A stretch of 6,315 nt of DNA from Eubacteriales bacterium (GTDB taxonomy: Bacteria; Bacillota; Clostridia; Peptostreptococcales; Anaerovoracaceae). The notes beneath the pieces are model-generated. The model saw only the letters and a program-made list of their open reading frames with translations, did not search any database and was not told the DNA's origin. Numbering within the stretch: position 1 is the stretch's first letter; each line of letters starts with the position of its first letter. Below, piece by piece: positions 4,812-6,315 of the stretch. The stretch is taken from assembly GCA_029098205.1 (NCBI GenBank), contig JAQXNW010000053.1, positions 1-6,315 of the forward strand. Reading direction: 5' to 3'. The position numbers were made by a program, and so were the translations under genes.

Positions 4812-6179
4812 ATGAACGCAACACTGATTTCGAACGAAGACAATAAGGCGAAATTTACTATGGAATTTACCGCGGAGGAGTTTGACAATGCGGTAAATGA
4901 TGTTTATAAAAAACAGAAAAACCGCTTTGCGGTAGACGGATTCCGGAGAGGCCACGCGCCTATGCGGATGATCGAGCGTTTCTATGGAGAAGGAATTTTC
5001 TTTGAGGACGCTGTCAACAATCTGGTCGGCGACGGATATCCGGAAGCGCTGGATGAACTGGACATCGAGACAATCGACCGTCCGCAGGCGGATTTCAGCG
5101 AAATCGGTCACGGAAAGCCGATGACGGTAACCATCGAAGTAGCGACATATCCTTCTTATGACATCGCGAAGGATGTTTATTCGGGAATCGATGTAGACCA
5201 GGCGAAGACAGAGACGACAGACGAAGACGTGCAGCATGAGATCGAGGCTCTTCAGGAGCGGAACGCGCGCATGGAAGTCGTTGACCGTCCGGTACAGGAT
5301 GGCGATACAGTAACGCTGGATTATAAGGGCTTCGTCGGAGACGAGCAGTTCGAAGGCGGCACAGCGGAGCGGCAGGAGCTGAAGATCGGATCCGGCATGT
5401 TCATTCCGGGATTCGAGGAACAGCTTGTCGGCGCCAAGAAGGACGAGGCTGTGGAAGTAAAAGTCACATTCCCGGAGGATTATCAGGCAGCGGATCTGAG
5501 AGGGAAGGACGCGGTGTTCCAGTGCGTTATTCACGAGGTGAAGGAAGAGCAGAAGCCGGAGCTGGACGATGAATTCGCGAAGGACGTCAGTGAGTTTGAT
5601 ACGCTGGACGAGCTGAAAGAGGATACCCGCAAGAAGCTCCAGGAAGATAAGGAAAAACGCGCGGTAAACGACGCGAAGAACAAGCTGGTTGATCTGATCG
5701 TGGATAAGAGCGGCGTGGAAATCCCGCAGTCCATGGTTGAAAATGAAATTGACGGAATGATTGAGAACTTCCGCACACAGCTGGCTTACCAGGGAATGGA
5801 CGTCAACACATATCTGAAATATACAAATACGTCGATGGAAGATTTCCGCAAGAGCCTGGAAGAGGATGCGAAGCATTACGCAACAGGCCGTGCGGTTCTC
5901 CGTTCGATTGCGAATCAGGAAAATATTGAAGCGACTGATGACGAAATGAATAAGGAGCTGGAGTCGCTCGGACAGCAGTATGGAATGGATGCGGACAAGA
6001 TGCGCGAATCCATGGGCAAGAGCTATCTGGATACGCTTCGTCAGGATATCCGGGTTCGGAAGGCAATGGATCTGATCTACGATCAGGCGAATGTTTCCAT
6101 TGTAGACGAGCCGGAGAAGACAGAAGAGAAGCCGGAGGACGAAGCGAAGGAAACGGAAGCGGAGAAAACTGAAGAGTAA
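4812..6179 (+). CDS. tig: Trigger factor (ribosome-associated chaperone and peptidyl-prolyl isomerase)
   Basis: 455 residues, close to the usual length. Trigger factor docks at the ribosomal exit tunnel and folds nascent chains. The N-terminal ribosome-binding domain contains GFRRGHAP (43-50), a variant of the family signature GFRxGxxP, followed by MIERFYG. The FKBP-type isomerase domain runs from about 160 to 243 (GDTVTLDYKGF, FEGGTAE, IGSGMFIPGFEEQLVG, VTFPEDY). The C-terminal chaperone arms (about 250-430) include LDDEFAKDVSEFDTLDELK and EIPQSMVENEIDGM. The last 25 residues are a charged Glu/Lys/Pro tail (EKTEEKPEDEAKETEAEKTEE), likely disordered, as seen in many clostridial homologues. 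It is transcribed from 4710-4738. No clear terminator follows, so readthrough into the next gene is possible. The long open frame on the opposite strand is a codon-usage shadow. Confidence 0.97.
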   Translation: MNATLISNEDNKAKFTMEFTAEEFDNAVNDVYKKQKNRFAVDGFRRGHAPMRMIERFYGEGIFFEDAVNNLVGDGYPEALDELDIETIDRPQADFSEIGHGKPMTVTIEVATYPSYDIAKDVYSGIDVDQAKTETTDEDVQHEIEALQERNARMEVVDRPVQDGDTVTLDYKGFVGDEQFEGGTAERQELKIGSGMFIPGFEEQLVGAKKDEAVEVKVTFPEDYQAADLRGKDAVFQCVIHEVKEEQKPELDDEFAKDVSEFDTLDELKEDTRKKLQEDKEKRAVNDAKNKLVDLIVDKSGVEIPQSMVENEIDGMIENFRTQLAYQGMDVNTYLKYTNTSMEDFRKSLEEDAKHYATGRAVLRSIANQENIEATDDEMNKELESLGQQYGMDADKMRESMGKSYLDTLRQDIRVRKAMDLIYDQANVSIVDEPEKTEEKPEDEAKETEAEKTEE

Positions 6180-6212
6180 TCCCTGCTGCTTTTCCTGAAT
6201 AAGACTTGGATT

Positions 6213-6221
6213 TGGTATGAT
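6213..6221 (+). promoter_or_regulatory. Possible extended -10 promoter for the gene after tig
   Basis: TGGTATGAT (6213-6221) fits the extended -10 form TGnTATnAT. No good -35 lies 16-18 bases upstream. A start would fall around 6228, inside the stem-loop that follows. The call is tentative. Confidence 0.35.
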
Positions 6222-6222
6222 T

Positions 6223-6250
6223 GTGCGCGGGGAGGAATATCCCTGCGCAC
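6223..6250 (+). other. Strong stem-loop in the tig-downstream intergenic region
   Basis: GTGCGCGGGGA (6223-6233) pairs along its whole length with TCCCTGCGCAC (6240-6250), with one G-U pair and a 6-base loop (GGAATA). It is followed by CGTTGTATAT and not by a T-run, so it is not a standard intrinsic terminator. It may stabilise or process the mRNA or act as a DNA operator. Confidence 0.7.
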
Positions 6251-6291
6251 CGTTGTATATGGCCTTTATGGGAAAATGTTTCCTCCTGCGG

Positions 6292-6298
6292 AAAGGAG
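6292..6298 (+). promoter_or_regulatory. Ribosome binding site of the gene after tig
   Basis: AAAGGAG lies 9 bases before ATG 6308. The preceding CTCCT (6283-6287) can pair with AGGAG (6294-6298) across a 6-base loop and could mask it. Confidence 0.75.
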
Positions 6299-6307
6299 TA
6301 GTCGGAA

Positions 6308-6315
6308 ATGGCATT
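6308..6315 (+). CDS. Start of the downstream gene, probably ATP-dependent Clp protease proteolytic subunit (3' partial)
   Basis: Only ATG GCA TT is present (Met-Ala and two bases of a third codon). The start is well supported by AAAGGAG at 6292-6298. The product cannot be read from this sequence. The clpP suggestion rests solely on the common tig-clpP-clpX order in Clostridia. Confidence 0.5.

Noticed and set aside
4782..6314. A 510-codon open frame on the minus strand opposite tig
   Set aside because: It lies entirely antisense to a clear trigger factor gene, has a Leu/Arg/Phe-rich composition typical of reversed codons, no SD and no recognisable domain.

Overview
The window looks like a chromosomal segment of a clostridial Firmicute (class Clostridia, perhaps Lachnospiraceae or a neighbouring family). 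The pointers are strong AGGAGG-type Shine-Dalgarno (SD) sites, frequent TTG and GTG starts, a Y-family polymerase of the UvrX/YqjW type next to a YolD-like gene, a typical clostridial trigger factor, and SigA-type promoters with TATAAT boxes. The genus cannot be fixed from the sequence alone. No IS element, CRISPR array, phage gene or rRNA is visible.

Layout. 1-788: 3' end of a secreted-type or ComEC-like metallo-beta-lactamase-fold protein carrying a Ser/Ala/Gly linker and a C-terminal Ada-like zinc knuckle. 849-2314: a Y-family DNA polymerase with a beta-clamp motif, overlapping a 57-codon YolD-like gene. 2301-2340: tandem promoter elements. 2388-2936: an HD-domain phosphohydrolase-like protein that starts at GTG. 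2937-3250: about 310 bases without a convincing gene, holding an 11-bp tandem repeat and three hairpins. The last hairpin terminates tRNA-Pro(CGG), which is encoded on the minus strand at 3251-3326. 3338-3417: divergent promoters, one for the tRNA and one consensus promoter for a two-gene unit made of a small two-helix membrane protein (3453-3923) and a CYTH-domain protein (3934-4581). 4710-6179: promoter and gene for trigger factor (tig). 6180-6315: a strong stem-loop, a possible extended -10 element and the first codons of the next gene, which by conserved gene order is probably clpP.

How the genes relate. The polymerase and YolD-like pair form a translesion-synthesis cassette; no LexA-like box was found in front of it. 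The membrane protein and CYTH protein are very likely co-transcribed, but the joint function is unknown. Trigger factor folds nascent chains and commonly precedes the Clp/Lon protease genes. Most genes here are ordinary housekeeping. The items most worth a second look are the His-Cys-Cys-Cys Ada-like tail of the first protein, the uncharacterised membrane/CYTH pair, the orphan hairpin terminator near 3094-3143 and the structured leader ahead of the last gene. I found no clear evidence of an undescribed multi-gene system.
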